Source of the DNA: Closterium sp. Naga37s-1 | Taxonomy: Eukaryota > Streptophyta > Zygnematophyceae > Desmidiales > Closteriaceae | Assembly (NCBI GenBank): GCA_947471745.1 | Contig: CANJKZ010000011.1 | Location: 1-64,000, forward strand | Direction: 5' to 3' | DNA length: 64,000 bases | Shown: piece by piece, positions 49,892-61,575 of the stretch | Position numbering within the stretch: the stretch's first letter is position 1 | How the letters are laid out: every line of letters begins with the position of its first letter | Made by a program: the position numbers and the translations under genes | Notes under the pieces: generated by a model | The model's database searches: none | Told to the model about the DNA's origin: nothing | The model's input: the letters and a program-made list of their open reading frames with translations, nothing else

Positions 49892-52300
49892 CTGTCGTGA
49901 TGGGGATGAGGTGAGACCTGTACTCCGTCAGCGATTCTTTTTCTTCGGCTTCTGGTGCTTCCTCAGTGACTCCTGGTTCCTCTGTTTCTTCTGCTTCTTC
50001 TGTTGCAGGTCCTCTGGTGACGCTTCCTCATACAGTTTTAGCTGCCACGCCTTCTCCCAGTTCGGTGTTCTCTGCGACCCAGCGAACATCCACCGCGTCC
50101 CATCCTTCAGTCGTGTTCCAGCCGGTAGGTTGTTGAACGCAGGGCCAGATTGCTCGCACAAATCCTCTGACTTCCGCGGTTGCCGTTTCCGATGTAATTT
50201 ATGCACCTTCCTCTACTACTTGTGGTCCTGTGTCCGCAGGATTCATGGTTGAGGCGACGGGTACGGTAAGAGCGCGGAAGGTTCCGTCGAGGCCGGGTCG
50301 TTGGTAATCGGTTTCTTCTGGGTGGCTCCAAGTCGATGGCGACGGATGGCCGGGTGGATCAAGAACTATGATGTGTTGGTTGTCGCCAAAAGTCTTGGGT
50401 GATTCGAAGTCGAGCACGAACACTCCATTTTCGCTCTTTGCCTTCCGAGAAGGTTCCCGTTGTACATTAAGTGAAGCTCGTTTTCTGTTGTGTGCAGTTC
50501 GACACCGCACTTCATGAGTTGGTCGAGAGACAGGAGGTTGTACTGAAGCTTGGGTACAACGAGGACGGCGCTGGTGTGGATGCAGTACCCGGTGTCGTTC
50601 GACTCCAGCTGGATCTGTCCGCGACTCCTCGCGTAGATCGTCTGGTTGTTGGCGACGGTAATTTCCACCTCGTTGAAGAGTTCTTCACTGTTGAGAATGA
50701 ATATGCTCGACGACAGCATGTGTTGGCCGCAGCAACTGTCCAGGTACCATTTGTTGAATTATTTCCTTGCCTTGGCAAGGTTTGCGAGCTTCGGAGTTAT
50801 GTAATGCTCCATGTCATGCTCATCTTCATAAACGTAATCATAACCCACTTCGCCGTATGCGATGCATGCAGGTGGCGACTCTTGGATCCACTGCTGCGCT
50901 TGCCAGTCGAACTGCATGCGGTGGACTGTCAGCTCGTCGTAAGTAGGGTCGTTCTCCTCTTCGTCTTCGACTGAGCCTTTGGGTCTCTCTTGAGGTGGAT
51001 TTGCGAACATGTCCTCCCAGCTGCGGAAGAATTGGTAGTGCCGGTTGGGTCGAGGCGGTCCACGTCGCACCATGCACGTTAACACCTTGCTCTTTCCCTT
51101 ATCGTTGGTGTTCACAGGGATTCGTGCCGGAGCTTGAGAGGTGCTAGCGACGGCCGGTGGTGACACTGTCTGGTTGCGCGCATGAGCTCCGGTGGCTTGC
51201 TGGTGAGATGCTCCACCTTTCTGGCCGTGATTGTTGTTGTTGTCGTTCAGCTTCCAGCACTCTTGAATCGTGTGTCATGTCTTCTTGCAGTATTTGCAGA
51301 ATAGTATTGTCTTGTCCTGAGGCGCTTGTACGTAAAATGCGATCTTCTCCTTCTTGTTGCCTCTCTCGTTGTACAGGTCAATCTCATGTTGTTCTCCAAG
51401 AAGCAAGGTGCAGAGGGAAGTTTCGCTAAGTGTTCCTTGCGTGCGGAGGAGCGACTTGCAGCGGCGCCATTCCTGAATAACCCAACGATGATGATGGTGA
51501 CGAACTTGTCGTCAGGGAAGTTGAAGCCGCTTTTCCTGAATTGATCTCTCAGGTTTCTACAGCGGTTGATGTATGGCCCGGCTTTCTTGCCGAGGAAAAT
51601 CTTTACGTTGTTCAGCTGGTTGAGAAGGCGACTAAGTGTCACCGAATCTGTTGCCATGTGGCAGGTGCGCAAGTGCGCAGGTGCTCCTAGGATTGTTGCG
51701 CGGGTGCCAACTGGTTCTTGAAAGGGGCGAATGCTCAGTTGTTCTTCAGGCGACAGGTTCCGGATCAAGACCGTGAAAGGTCAAGAGCGACTCGTTGTAG
51801 TACTACGTTTTCTCCTGAGGTGAGCCATTGAACAGGAATGCGTATGATCCGTCATAGTACATCCAGATCTATGCGCCTTGAGCCAGGAGTTCAAACTCGA
51901 AACTCCATGTATAGAAGTCCTTCCCGTCGAAGGGCTTCGTGGTCTTGAGCTTTGACGTTGAAAGAAATTTGCTCTGCATTGACGCCATTGCTTCGTAATG
52001 CGTCTGCTATGCTTGTGCAGATCCTTGAGCTCCGCGATTGTCGAAGGTAAAGGATCGCTCGAACCCAGCTCCTTGAGGATTGGGAGGTCTTCGGGCGTAG
52101 CTAGAGCCGTCGATGCTCAATGGCTGATGGCTCTTCAGGGCGCTAATGCAGGAAATGAGTTGCTCTAGGAGCGCTGAGTCCACGGTCGTCGTTGTAGAGG
52201 CAGCATTGGTGGAGGGAAGTACTGGATTGTCTCCTGTCTCCGCAATCTGCGCCTGGCATGATGTTTGCCTTTGTTGTAAGGATAAGTTATAATAAAGCAT
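49892..52300 (-). pseudogene. Copia A gag-protease (broken)
   Basis: 52300-52007 gives a gag N-terminus. 51768-51247 carries gag sequence (LSRLLNQLNNVKIFLGKKAG, KFVTIIIVGLF) and a CCHC knuckle CKYCKKT-stop-HTIQEC near 51260-51300 with a stop inside. 51166-50759 is an acidic spacer (RSWEDMFANPPQERPKG). 50778-50366 carries the protease region (LLSLDQLMKCGVEL), where the expected D-S/T-G reads LDSCCGQHMLSS. 49892-50365 is the protease-integrase join without a good frame. Confidence 0.65.
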
Positions 52301-52336
52301 GTCTTGTTGAAGGCTTTTAGCAGTTTTTATATTCCA

Positions 52337-52418
52337 AACTGGCTCTCCATACCATGCTAGAGTGAGGATCTTGGATAGGATAGGATTGCTCTAGAGAGTT
52401 TTGGTAGCGGAAGTCTTG
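52337..52418 (-). repeat. Primer site and start of the 5' LTR of copia A
   Basis: The minus strand reads CTCTAGCA then TGGTATGGAGAGCCAG. 52355-52418 matches 25392-25455 (the 3' LTR end) with about four mismatches. At 52419 it is broken by copia D. Confidence 0.75.
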
Positions 52419-52557
52419 TGTTAAAGTAGGAAGACATGAATGATGAATGACTAGCAATAGGGAGATACAAGTATGAAACCCTAACTGGGGTTGTACCCTA
52501 TACTGAGCACCTCACTGTAGCCTAGCAGAACTAAGAACATACAAATATGTTTTTACA
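52419..52557 (-). repeat. 3' LTR of copia D (139 bp)
   Basis: Plus reading TGTTAAAGTAGG...TTTTTACA. The inner border is the complement of GCCTAGGGGGGTG, as in its plus-strand relatives. It contains ACCCTAACTGGGGTTGTACC, a family motif. Confidence 0.8.
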
Positions 52558-52829
52558 CACCCCCCTAGGCAATGTGAGGGATAGCCAACATAACAAACGG
52601 TCACAAGACTAGTCATGCAAGAGAACAAAGCAATGCAAAGCCTAGGGTGGATCTCAAGATCACCACTCATTCTGAGCACAAGCAAGCGGCCACAAGGCCA
52701 ACTCACATGCAGAGTTATAATAGCAAGGCACTACACTGATCACAACCTAGGAAGAGTAGACATGCAGGTATAAATATAGATATCAGTGTACAACAAGTGC
52801 AAGATCAAGAGACAAGCAGGTGACGCAGA

Positions 52830-54945
52830 ACGGGCAGAAGCCCTAGAGTAGTGCAAAAATGCTGATGATGACCAGACCCGAGGGCCTTGGTGAAGACATC
52901 AGCAGTGTTGGCCCGAGAGGCCACATAGGAAAGGCGAAGCTGACCATGCTGCTGCACCTCTCAAGCAAGAAAGTAGCGAAGAGCAATGTGCGTCGTTATG
53001 TGCTCCAGCCTCTGCTCGTGACACAAGGCCAGCATGGCCTTGTTGTCGACGTACAGAACTAGAGGAGAACGAGGCCGCTCCCCAAATTCGGTCAGCAGTT
53101 AGGTCAGCCAGCGTAGCTCCTGTGCAGCCATAGCCTCAGCGTAGATCTCGGCCTCACAGCTGGAACAAAGCACAGAAGAAGAACGAGTGGACCTCCACGA
53201 GACAGAACCAGAGCCAACACTGAAGGTGTAACCCTGTGACGAATGCTGAGTCGCCTGGTCGTCGGCCCAAGAAGCGTCGGAGTGTCTTGTGAGTACCACT
53301 GAACCATGTCCTCCAAGCACGAGCCCCATGCGTGATTTACTGCACAAGTAACGCAGTACCCTCTTCGCAGCATCTCAGTGCACCTTTCGGTGTCTACCGG
53401 GAGCCACATAGCGAGCAAGGAGGCTGAGAGGGTACGCGAGGTCAGGTCGAGTGCAGGTCATCTGGTACATGAGGCAACCCACAAGCTGTGGATACGGACC
53501 CTCGGCTCTACGGACTCGTTTGAAGGTGGAGCTGAGAGCGAGTGGCCAGTAGGCAGAGGAGTGGACTGTGGCGAGGAGTACTGGAAGCCGAAACGCTGAA
53601 GGACCTGGTGCACCATGTGTAACTGAGTCAGGGTGATGGTGCGCCGTGCTCTGTCCCGGGTGATCTGCAAGCCAAGATAGCTGCGCAGCTCACCCAGGTC
53701 AGTGCAGGTGTGTCTCTCCTGCAGCTCCGCCTTCACTAGGGCCAGCGCCTCAGTGTCAGCAGTAGCAAAAACCAAGTCCTCGACGTACACAAGAATGTAG
53801 AACGGCGGCAGAGAAGTGTCGGTGCGTAGAAACAGCGACGGGTCAGTAGAGGAAGGAGCAAACCCAAGAGCCGCAAGTGTCATCCTCAATGTGTCGTGCC
53901 ACTCGCGGGGCGCCTGGCGGAGACCGTAGACTGGCCGTCGGAGGCTCCACTGGGTACCCGCAAGAAACGACCCAGTGAAGCCAGGTGGGCGGCGCAGCCA
54001 GATCTCCTCGTGAAGGCTGCCCTGCAAGAAAGTTGTGGGGAAGTCGAGGGAGTGCAGCTCGTAGTCACGCTGTGCTGCAACGTGCAGCAACACCCGAAGA
54101 GTAGTCATCTTCGGGGTGGGGGAGAAGGTCTGGAAGAAGTCGACCCCCTTGTTGCTGACTGAAGCCTCGAGCAACGTAATGCGCCTTGAAGACAGGCGGA
54201 GAACCCGGCGGCCGCTTCACTCTGAAAATCCACATGCCATCGACTATGTTCGCCCCAGTAGAGAAACCTCATCAACGTAGGTGCCTGTGGACTTCCAGGA
54301 AGCCATCGCTATGTCCATGGCTGTCTGCCATTGAGAGGAGTACTCACCCGCAATCGCCTCAGCGTAAGAGCGCGGGGTATGGATGTCAAGTGAATCCAGG
54401 TCTCCCTAAGGGCAAAGCAGCATGAATGCGAAATGAGGTAAAGTGGTCGCGAGACACTCAAGCTCAAACTGCCTGTCCTCAAAGACGTCACTGCCAAGGG
54501 CAGGCTCACCCCCGACGGACGGAGGACAGATAGGCTCAGACTCAGTAACAAGACTCGCGTCGTAGTCAAGACGACTCCTAGCAGCAAAGTCGACTAGCTC
54601 AGTGACTAGGGCAAACGCAGCAGAAGACTCAAATTCAGGGTCAGTGACGGCAGTAGCGAGGAGACGAGTGACAGTAGGACTAGTAGCACAAGCAAGGTCG
54701 GACTCAGGGTCAGGCACGTTAGAAAGAGAGGACGCTGGAGGATACGGCAGGGCAACACGCTGTGGAACAGAGGAAGGACGAAGTGCCATAGCGTGAGTGC
54801 CTGGGACAGCAGGAGGACGAGGACGGGCGACACGACGAGCACGAACAGGTGTGGAGGCACAAGACGCAAGCTCACGACACTCAGTCAGGGAGTCTGACAG
54901 CTCAGTGTAGGGAGAAGGAGCAGGCAGTGGAGATCTAGGTGGCAA
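52830..54945 (-). pseudogene. Copia D RT-RNase H (broken; YVED at the active site)
   Basis: 54945-54406 is the Ser/Pro-rich pre-RT segment (SVGGEPALGSDVFEDRQFEL). 54174-53458 carries RT (FFQTFSPTPKMTTLRVLL, GSLHEEIWLRRPPGFTGSF, SYLGLQITRDRARRTIT). The catalytic box reads VLVYVEDLVF-like YVED at about 53775-53786, so the first Asp is Glu. 53418-53099 carries RNase H (RHSDASWADDQATQHSSQGY, CEAEIYAEAMAAQELRW). The last part to 52830 is riddled with stops. Confidence 0.85.
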
Positions 54946-55014
54946 CTGTGACTGAGATGGGCCAGAGAGTGGACACAGGAGAGGTGGAGTGAGGCCAGTG
55001 GAAGACGGGAGACT

Positions 55015-55019
55015 AAGAA
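55015..55019. repeat. Target-site duplication AAGAA of gypsy E (left)
   Basis: AAGAA precedes the LTR start; the partner is 60704-60708. Confidence 0.85.
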
Positions 55020-55411
55020 TGTGAGAGTACGCCGACGTTTGACATATTTCTCATTTCCATATTTTTACTCCATCTTATTCTCCTTATTTTCCTCTTTCAT
55101 TTGCACTTTATTTCACCTCAGTCGGACTATTATTCTATTTTCTAGAGCTTTCCTATTATTTCACTTATTTAGTATTTTCGGCACCGACATTTACATTATG
55201 ACGGCACCGACAGTGGTGTACAAGGCGTAATCTCGCCATAATCTGAAGTGCCAATGGGATTGCGTGCTTATGCGCACTTGTCATGTTCTATTCTAGAAGA
55301 GCGCGTTTTCGAAGGTTCGGATTATCTGTTGTTTCTATGTATTTCTGAGTATAAATACGCCTTGTACTCACCTTTAGTGCAACATTCTCGAGTGGAAATT
55401 CGATCCTGACA
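55020..55411 (+). repeat. 5' LTR of gypsy E (392 bp)
   Basis: TGTGAGAGTACGCCGACG ... CGATCCTGACA, then the primer site TTGGTAATCAGAGCCG (55413), close to the initiator-Met complement with one extra A. Confidence 0.9.
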
Positions 55412-55589
55412 CTTGGTAATCAGAGCCGTTTTCACTCGCGGATTTTCAGCTAAGCAGCGCGCTCAAGAAATTCCTGCTTCGAAAAACCGCCGGGGGCGAC
55501 GAATTCGGCGCCAACGCTGGTAAGCACCAGATTCCGCGTTTTTTTAATAACCCCCCTCGCGCGTTTTTTGAACAGGATCGTGAGTTCGA

Positions 55590-57187
55590 TTGTTGGCGAA
55601 AACGTTTGCGATACAGGGACGACAACTGCGAATTGTTGGGACCTATATCGAGCGGTGCAGAAGTAGCGAGACCGACGCGCGACGGATCGAACGACTTCGG
55701 GTGAAAGCGCGCGTCATGGCGAAAATTGCGACAGAAGCAGAATCGATCGTGACTTCGCAGCAGTCGCGAAATTTTCCCAAGGCCCAAGAAATTCGAGCCC
55801 CCAACACCTTTGATGGGGAAATCGACGCTAGGCGCTGGATTTTGGCGATTGAAATTTATTTTGCCGCCATTGGATGGACAGCACCAGCACTCGACAGAAA
55901 CAGAATTAATTTTGCAGCAACACTACTGGCGGACCAGCAATTGAATGGATAAGCGGAAGCGGTTTATTAAACCAAGGTGAAGCGACGTGGCAGCAGTTCC
56001 GAGAACGATTGCTACAACGTTTTGAGCCGATTAATGCAGCGTTTATCGCCCGCGACAAAATACATCGTAATCGACAAATCGGGAGCGTCGCGAACTACAC
56101 GCAACAAATGGAGGAGTTGTTCAACCGCATTCCCGACATCACGGAAGGCGAAAAAATTAGAGCATTTATCGCGGGGCTGAAAAAAGAAACACGACAACAT
56201 GTTGCGGCCGCAAATTGGAGCAGCTACAACGACGTCGTTTCGGCAGCGGAACGTTTCGACGTAACCACGATCGGAACACGACGACTTCATGGACAAGCTA
56301 GACGACATGGAGGACGCTTGGCTAACCCCACGTACGCCGACCCGATGGAACTCGATCGAATCGACGCGAAGGCAAGACCAAAGAAGAACAAATCTAAGTG
56401 TTCTTTCTGCGACAAGCCCGGACATCGACTCATCGATTGTGACGAAATGAAAACTGCACGTTCAGCGCTTAGGGACCGCAGCAATGGAGCAGATTTAATG
56501 CGAATATTGGAGGATCGTGGAGTGAATTTTTCAAAACATGAACGGACTCTACCAGGGAAAATCGCCAAGGGAAATAAAATCTCCGCGACACAAGACCCTG
56601 CTGGACCCGGAAAACTCCAAAAAGGCCCTGTAAAAAGTAAGCACCCCTTCAAAATATCATACAAGGATGCTTTACTTGGAAAAAAATCCCTTGGGTCTAC
56701 GGCCTTCGTGAAATCACGAGAGAGGCTCCAGAAGAAAAAGAATCTACCGGTACGACAACTACAGCAGCTGCGCATGGGGAACCAACAACGGAGCGTGGAA
56801 GATCGACCTTCCAACGACGACATCGTCCTCTCTCTGAAAAACCAGCCCATTTCGACCAACCGGTCCCCACGGAAGAAGTCGGTGGCGCTGAAGCAGCTCA
56901 AGAGGGAGCTGGAGGTCAACATGAAGCTGCGACGACCTCAAACCTCCTCTACAGATGCATCTGCAACATCTGAAACATCTACGGTATCTACCCCATCTAT
57001 GAATTCTACTACGAGCTCTAGAACCACGTCGTCAACGACAACAAAAAATCATGGCAATAGGAACGGCAGGACCGGCCATCTGCCACCCCAGGAGAAAACA
57101 CAGAGCTATGGGAAATGCCCTATGATCCAATCAACGAGACGATCAACGGGTACAACGAGCAACGCCAACCACTTTTGCTCGAGGTGA
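55590..57187 (+). pseudogene. Gypsy E gag with CCHC knuckle (one frame break)
   Basis: 55590-55952 encodes a gag N-terminus (FPKAQEIRAPNTFDGEIDAR, WILAIEIYFAAIGW). A break near 55950 is followed by 56009-57187 with the capsid end (VANYTQQMEELFNRIPDITE, AFIAGLKKETRQHV) and a perfect zinc knuckle C-x2-C-x4-H-x4-C (CSFCDKPGHRLIDC) at about 56397-56440, then a basic Lys/Arg- and Ser/Thr-rich tail. Gag packages the RNA. Confidence 0.85.
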
Positions 57188-57504
57188 TCTGCAATGGACG
57201 ACGCCTCCAAGCACTCGTGGACAGCGGAGCATCCCATTCAGTATGCGACAAAGCAACCCTCGAACGCATCAATGAGAAGTACACGCCTTCAAACTTCACA
57301 GCTACGATGGTTGACGGAAGCAAATTACAAGTCTACGGCGAAGCAGCATTACACCTGCAGATGGGTCCTCTTCGCTGGAAACCGACCCTACCCGTCACCA
57401 ACATCAAAGGGCTAGACTTGATTCTTGGGAGAGATTTTCTGAAGAAGTTCAACCCCGAGATCAACTGGGTCACCCGCACGGCGAGTATTTTCAATCAAGA
57501 CTGA
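57115..57504 (+). CDS. Gypsy E protease segment
   Basis: The frame encodes a retropepsin: active site LVDSGASHSVCD, flap region MVDGSKLQVYGEA, and the conserved C-terminal LILGRDFLKKFNPEIN. It overlaps the gag frame end in another phase and stops at TGA 57502-57504 before RT. Normally it would be part of a pol polyprotein. Confidence 0.85.
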   Translation: MPYDPINETINGYNEQRQPLLLEVICNGRRLQALVDSGASHSVCDKATLERINEKYTPSNFTATMVDGSKLQVYGEAALHLQMGPLRWKPTLPVTNIKGLDLILGRDFLKKFNPEINWVTRTASIFNQD

Positions 57505-57576
57505 AGAGTTCCTCTTCCGAATTGGAGCAACACGGGAGATATTCCGGAGGAGACTCTCGCACGCTTCGAGAAGGAC

Positions 57577-59344
57577 GTGAAGCGAACCATGGCAGGGTTT
57601 GTTGCACTGGTTACCAACGAGGACGAAGGAGAGAGAAAAACGCTCAAGCTTCCACCAGCAATCCAGAAACTTCTAGAAGAGTTCGAAGACGTTCTCCCTG
57701 ACGACCTTCCAGACCAGTTGCCGCCATACCAAACCTACCAGCACGAGATCATCGAAGAACCTGGTTCAAAACCGACCTTCCGAGCACCATATCGACTCAG
57801 CCCTACCGAGTTGGCCGACATGAAGAAGCAGATCGAATACCTTCTGGACAAAGGACTCATTCGACCATCAACATCACCATACGGTGCACCAGTGCTTTTC
57901 ACACCAAAACCTGACGGAAGCTTACGCATGTGCATCGACTACCGAGCCCTCAACAAGCAGACGATCAAGAACGATTCCACGGATCGACGATCTACTTGAC
58001 CAGCTTCGTGGAGCCACAGTATTCTCAAAACTCGATTTGAGATCGGGATATTGGCAGATCCGGATGGCGGATAACTCCATCCATAAGACAGCGTTTCGGA
58101 CACGATACGGATCCTACGAGTACCTCGTCATGCTGTTCGGACTCACCAACGCACCCGCTACATTCCAGGCCGAAATGAACCATATTCTTAGGCCTCTACT
58201 CGATGAATGTGTGGTGGTGTACCTGGACGACATCCTGATCTACTCGAGGGATATGAAGCAGCACATCGAACACCTACGACGTGTCTTCGAGATACTTCGA
58301 CGGGAGAAGTTCTACGTCAAGCTATCCAAGAGCGAGTTTGCCTTGAAGAAAGTTTAGTTCCTTGGACACATGGTGAGCGCTCAAGGAGTCCATGTCGACC
58401 CAAAGAAGATCGAAGCCGTACGTACGTGGAAGACACCAGAGAACGTGAAGGAACTTCAGCAATTCCTTGGCTTTGCGAACTACTATAATCGGTTCGTGCC
58501 ACAGTATGCGAAGATTGCAACACCTCTCACCAATCTACTGAAGAAGAATACACCGTTCAAGTGGGAGGATGCGCACCAGCAAGCCACGGAGCAGTTGAAG
58601 ATTGCACTCACGCCCGCACCCGTCCTGATCCTGCCAGATCCAGAAAAAGACTACGTCATCGAAGCTGACGCTAGCGACCAAGCAGTTGGAGTAGTCTTGA
58701 TGCAAGACCAAGGGAAAGGACTACAACCAATCGCTTACCTCAGCAAGAAATTGCACGGGGCAGAACTCAACTACCCAATTCACGACAAAGAGGCCTTAGC
58801 GATCATCACCGCATTCAAGACATGGCGATGCTACCTCGAAGGGAGAAAGACCACGGTCTACACTGACCATTGCAGCCTGAAGTACCTAAAGACGCAGCCG
58901 ACCCTCTCCAGAAGACAAGTCAGGTGGATTGACTTCCTCGAGACGCACTTCGACTACGACATCGTGTACAAGCCGGGACACAAGAATAAGGCAGACGCAC
59001 TTAGCCGGCCTGGACACGTTGCCGCCATACAGATTGAGGGGATGAATCCGCTACTCAAGGGACTCTTCACGCACGGGTATACCATCGACCCCGAGATTCC
59101 CTTAGCAGAGAAAAAGAAATTGTTGCAGTGGGACCACGACGTCGCACTACGCAAAGGATCAACAAAGATATGGGTACCCAACTACCCGCCTCTTCGGCAG
59201 TTGCTTCTCGAAGAATTCCATGACGTGCTCTACGCTGGACACTTCGGGAGTAACAAGACTCTTGCCGGGATTGCGAAAGTCTACTACTGGCCTCACATGG
59301 CAAACGACGTGCAAAAGTTTGTCACTTCGTGCGACACGTGCTAG
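57577..59344 (+). pseudogene. Gypsy E RT-RNase H-integrase N-terminus (frameshift and stops)
   Basis: 57577-57999 carries the RT start ([35 protein letters not shown]). A frameshift near 57970 moves to the frame with [29 protein letters not shown] and the catalytic [11 protein letters not shown] (YLDD intact). A TAG at 58356-58358 splits off FLGHMVSAQGV. RNase H (EADASDQAVGVVL, YTDHCSLKYLK, KADALSRPGH) and the integrase zinc finger (HFGSNKTLAGIAKVYYWPHM, CDTC) follow to TAG at 59342. Confidence 0.9.
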
Positions 59345-60291
59345 CGGATGAAAAGCAGTAAGCAGAAGAAAGCAGGATCTCACAGCACGGGATCCCAACA
59401 ACCCTCATATCCGACAGGGACCCCAAGTTTACTAGCAAGTTCTGGAAAGAGCTCATGTCGCTCATGGGGACACGCCTCGCAATGTCATCTGCATATCATC
59501 CCCAGACCGATGGGCAGACAGAGCGCTTGAACCAAATTGTGGAACAACTCTTGCGCGCAGCGTGCAAGGACGACATTAACAAGTGGGACTTGCACTTGCC
59601 GGTGTTGGAGTTCGCCTACAATAATGCGAAGCATGCCGCAACAGGAGAGACCCCATTTTTCCTCTGTTACGGACGACATCCACTAACTCCACAACAGCCG
59701 ACAGTACCTGCAACTGTCCAACCCGCGCACGACTTCGTTACCACAATGCAGCAGCTTTGGGATCTGACACACAAGCGTCTACAGGACATACAGTCTTCAC
59801 AGAAACACTTGGCCGATCGCCATCGACGTGATCATACCATTGCGGTTGGTGACCATGTGCTTCTCGACACATGCAACCTCAACCTCAGTCACCTTCCATC
59901 CAAGTTACGACCTCGCTTCTGCGGACCTTTCCTCGTAGAAGAGCAGGTCACTCCAGTCACATTCCGCTTGCGCCTACCAGCTTCTTGGAAGATTCATAAC
60001 GCCTTCCACGTGCAACTTCTTAAGCCCTATCAAGATCCAAATAAGCTGTACACGGGACGCCAACCTCCGCCGCTGCCTCCAGTCCTCGTGAATGATGAAC
60101 TTGAGTACGAGGTTGAATCTGTGCTTGCACATCGTCGTCGTCGGCATGGCGCTCTGGAGTTTCTCGTACGCTGGAAAGGCTATGATCCTTCTGAGGACAG
60201 CTGGGTCTCTGAAGAAGACATGAGTAACGCCCAACGTTCTCTCCGCGACTATCTTGTCAAGCAGGGTGTTACATCTACCACCCAGCTTTGA
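59345..60291 (+). pseudogene. Gypsy E integrase core (deleted) and chromodomain
   Basis: After the stop, the first catalytic Asp block is missing; the sequence jumps to LISDRDPKFTSKFWKEL (second Asp, about 59410-59450) and YHPQTDGQTERLNQIVEQLL with the Glu. The integrase C-terminal half is open from 59455 (FAYNNAKHAATGETPFFLCY). It ends in a chromodomain (YEVESVLAHRRR, EFLVRWKGYDPSEDSWVSEE) whose aromatic Y and W residues are kept. In chromoviruses this domain directs integration to methylated-histone chromatin. This copy cannot integrate without the deleted core. Confidence 0.85.
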
Positions 60292-60301
60292 GGGGGGGAA
60301 G

Positions 60302-60703
60302 TGTGAGAGTACGCCGACGTTCAACATATTTCTCATTTCCATATTTTTACTCCATCTTATTCTCCTTATTTTCCTCTTTCATTTGCACTTTGTTTCACCT
60401 CAATCGGACTACTATTCTATTTTCTAGAGCTTTCCGATTATTTCACTTATTTGGTATTTTCGGCACCGACATTTACATTATACGGCACCGACAGCACCGA
60501 CAGTGGTGTAAAAGGCGTAATCTCACCATAATCCGAAGTGCCAATGGGCTTGCGTGCTTATGCGCACTTGTGATTATCTATTCTAGAAGAGCGTGTTCCC
60601 GAAGGTTCGGATTATCTGTTGTTTCTATGTATTTCTGAGTATAAATACGCCTTGTACTCACCTTTAGTGCAACATTCTCGAGTGGAAATTCGATCCTGTG
60701 ACA
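60302..60703 (+). repeat. 3' LTR of gypsy E (402 bp)
   Basis: TGTGAGAGTACGCCGACGTT ... CGATCCTGTGACA, then AAGAA. It differs from the left LTR by scattered substitutions, a repeat of CACCGACAG and a TG insertion at its end. Confidence 0.9.
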
Positions 60704-60708
60704 AAGAA

Positions 60709-61575
60709 CCTGGCGAAGGGCCGAGTCAGGCGGTGGCAGGGATGACTGTTACTGCGGGTAGAAAAACGGTCGGCGCGTCGCAGGACCCGTACCATCAGCA
60801 ACTCCAGCACCTCCAGTACCTCCAGCTCCAGCACCTCCAGTAGCACCTCCAGCACCTACAGCACCAGCATTACCACTAGCTCCGGCAGCTCCAGGACCTC
60901 TAGTACCTCCAGTACCTCCAGCTCTAGCGCCTTTAGCACCAGCAGCACCTCCAGCACCTCCAGCACCTCCAACACTAGCAGCACCACCAGCTCCAGCAGC
61001 TCCAGCACTTCTAGTATGAGCACCTCCAAGACCAGCAGCTCTAGCACCTCCAGTACCTACAGCTCCAGCGCGTCCAGCACCAGCAACACCTCCAGCACCT
61101 CCAGCACCAGCAGCACCACCAGCTCCGGCAGCTCCAGTACCTCTAGTACGAGCACCTCCAGGACCAGCAGCTCCAGCACCTCCAGTACCTCCAGTACCTC
61201 CAACTCTAGCACCTCCAGTAGCACCTCCAGCACCTCCAGCACCACCAGCTTTGGCAGCTCCAGCACCTCTAGTACGAGCACCTCCAGAACCAGCAGCTCC
61301 AGCACCTCCAAGATCTCTAGTACCTCCAGCTCAAGTGTCTCCGGCACCAGTAGTACCTCCAGCACCTCCAGCACCAGCAGCTCCAGTAGTACCTCCAGCA
61401 CCAGCAGCACCTCTAGCACCTCCAGCACCAGCAGCTCCGGCACCTGCAGCACCTCCAGCAGTACCTCCAGCACCAGCAGCTCTAGCACCTCCAGCAGTAC
61501 CTCCACCACCAGCAGCTCCAGCACCAACAGCACCTCCAGCAGTACCTCCAGCACCAGCAGCTCTAGCATCTAGGA
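60709..61575 (-). repeat. Pre-RT linker of copia D: GGTGCTGGAG minisatellite
   Basis: Plus reading CCAGCACCTCCAGTACCTCCAG-type units in 15-bp steps. On the minus strand it encodes Gly-Ala-Gly repeats between integrase and RT. It starts next to the gypsy E insertion. Confidence 0.9.

Larger units (their letters stand above)
25392..52418 (-). mobile_element. Copia element A (minus strand), interrupted by B and D
   Basis: A minus-strand copia of a different lineage from the other copies here. Its 3' LTR is 25392-27376, RNase H 27384-27694, then interruption by B (27695-47296). RT, integrase, protease and gag follow up to about 52300, then the primer site and the first 64 bp of the 5' LTR (52355-52418), where copia D interrupts it. 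The two LTR ends align over 64 bp with about four differences. The rest of the 5' LTR lies outside the window. Confidence 0.8.
55020..60703 (+). mobile_element. Ty3/gypsy chromovirus E
   Basis: LTRs 55020-55411 and 60302-60703 are similar, with several substitutions and a 10-bp insertion (CACCGACAG repeat) in the right one. Flanking AAGAA duplications, primer site, purine tract GAGGGGGGGAAG before the right LTR, and domain order gag, protease, RT, RNase H, integrase, chromodomain identify a chromovirus. It sits in the linker region of copia D. Confidence 0.9.
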
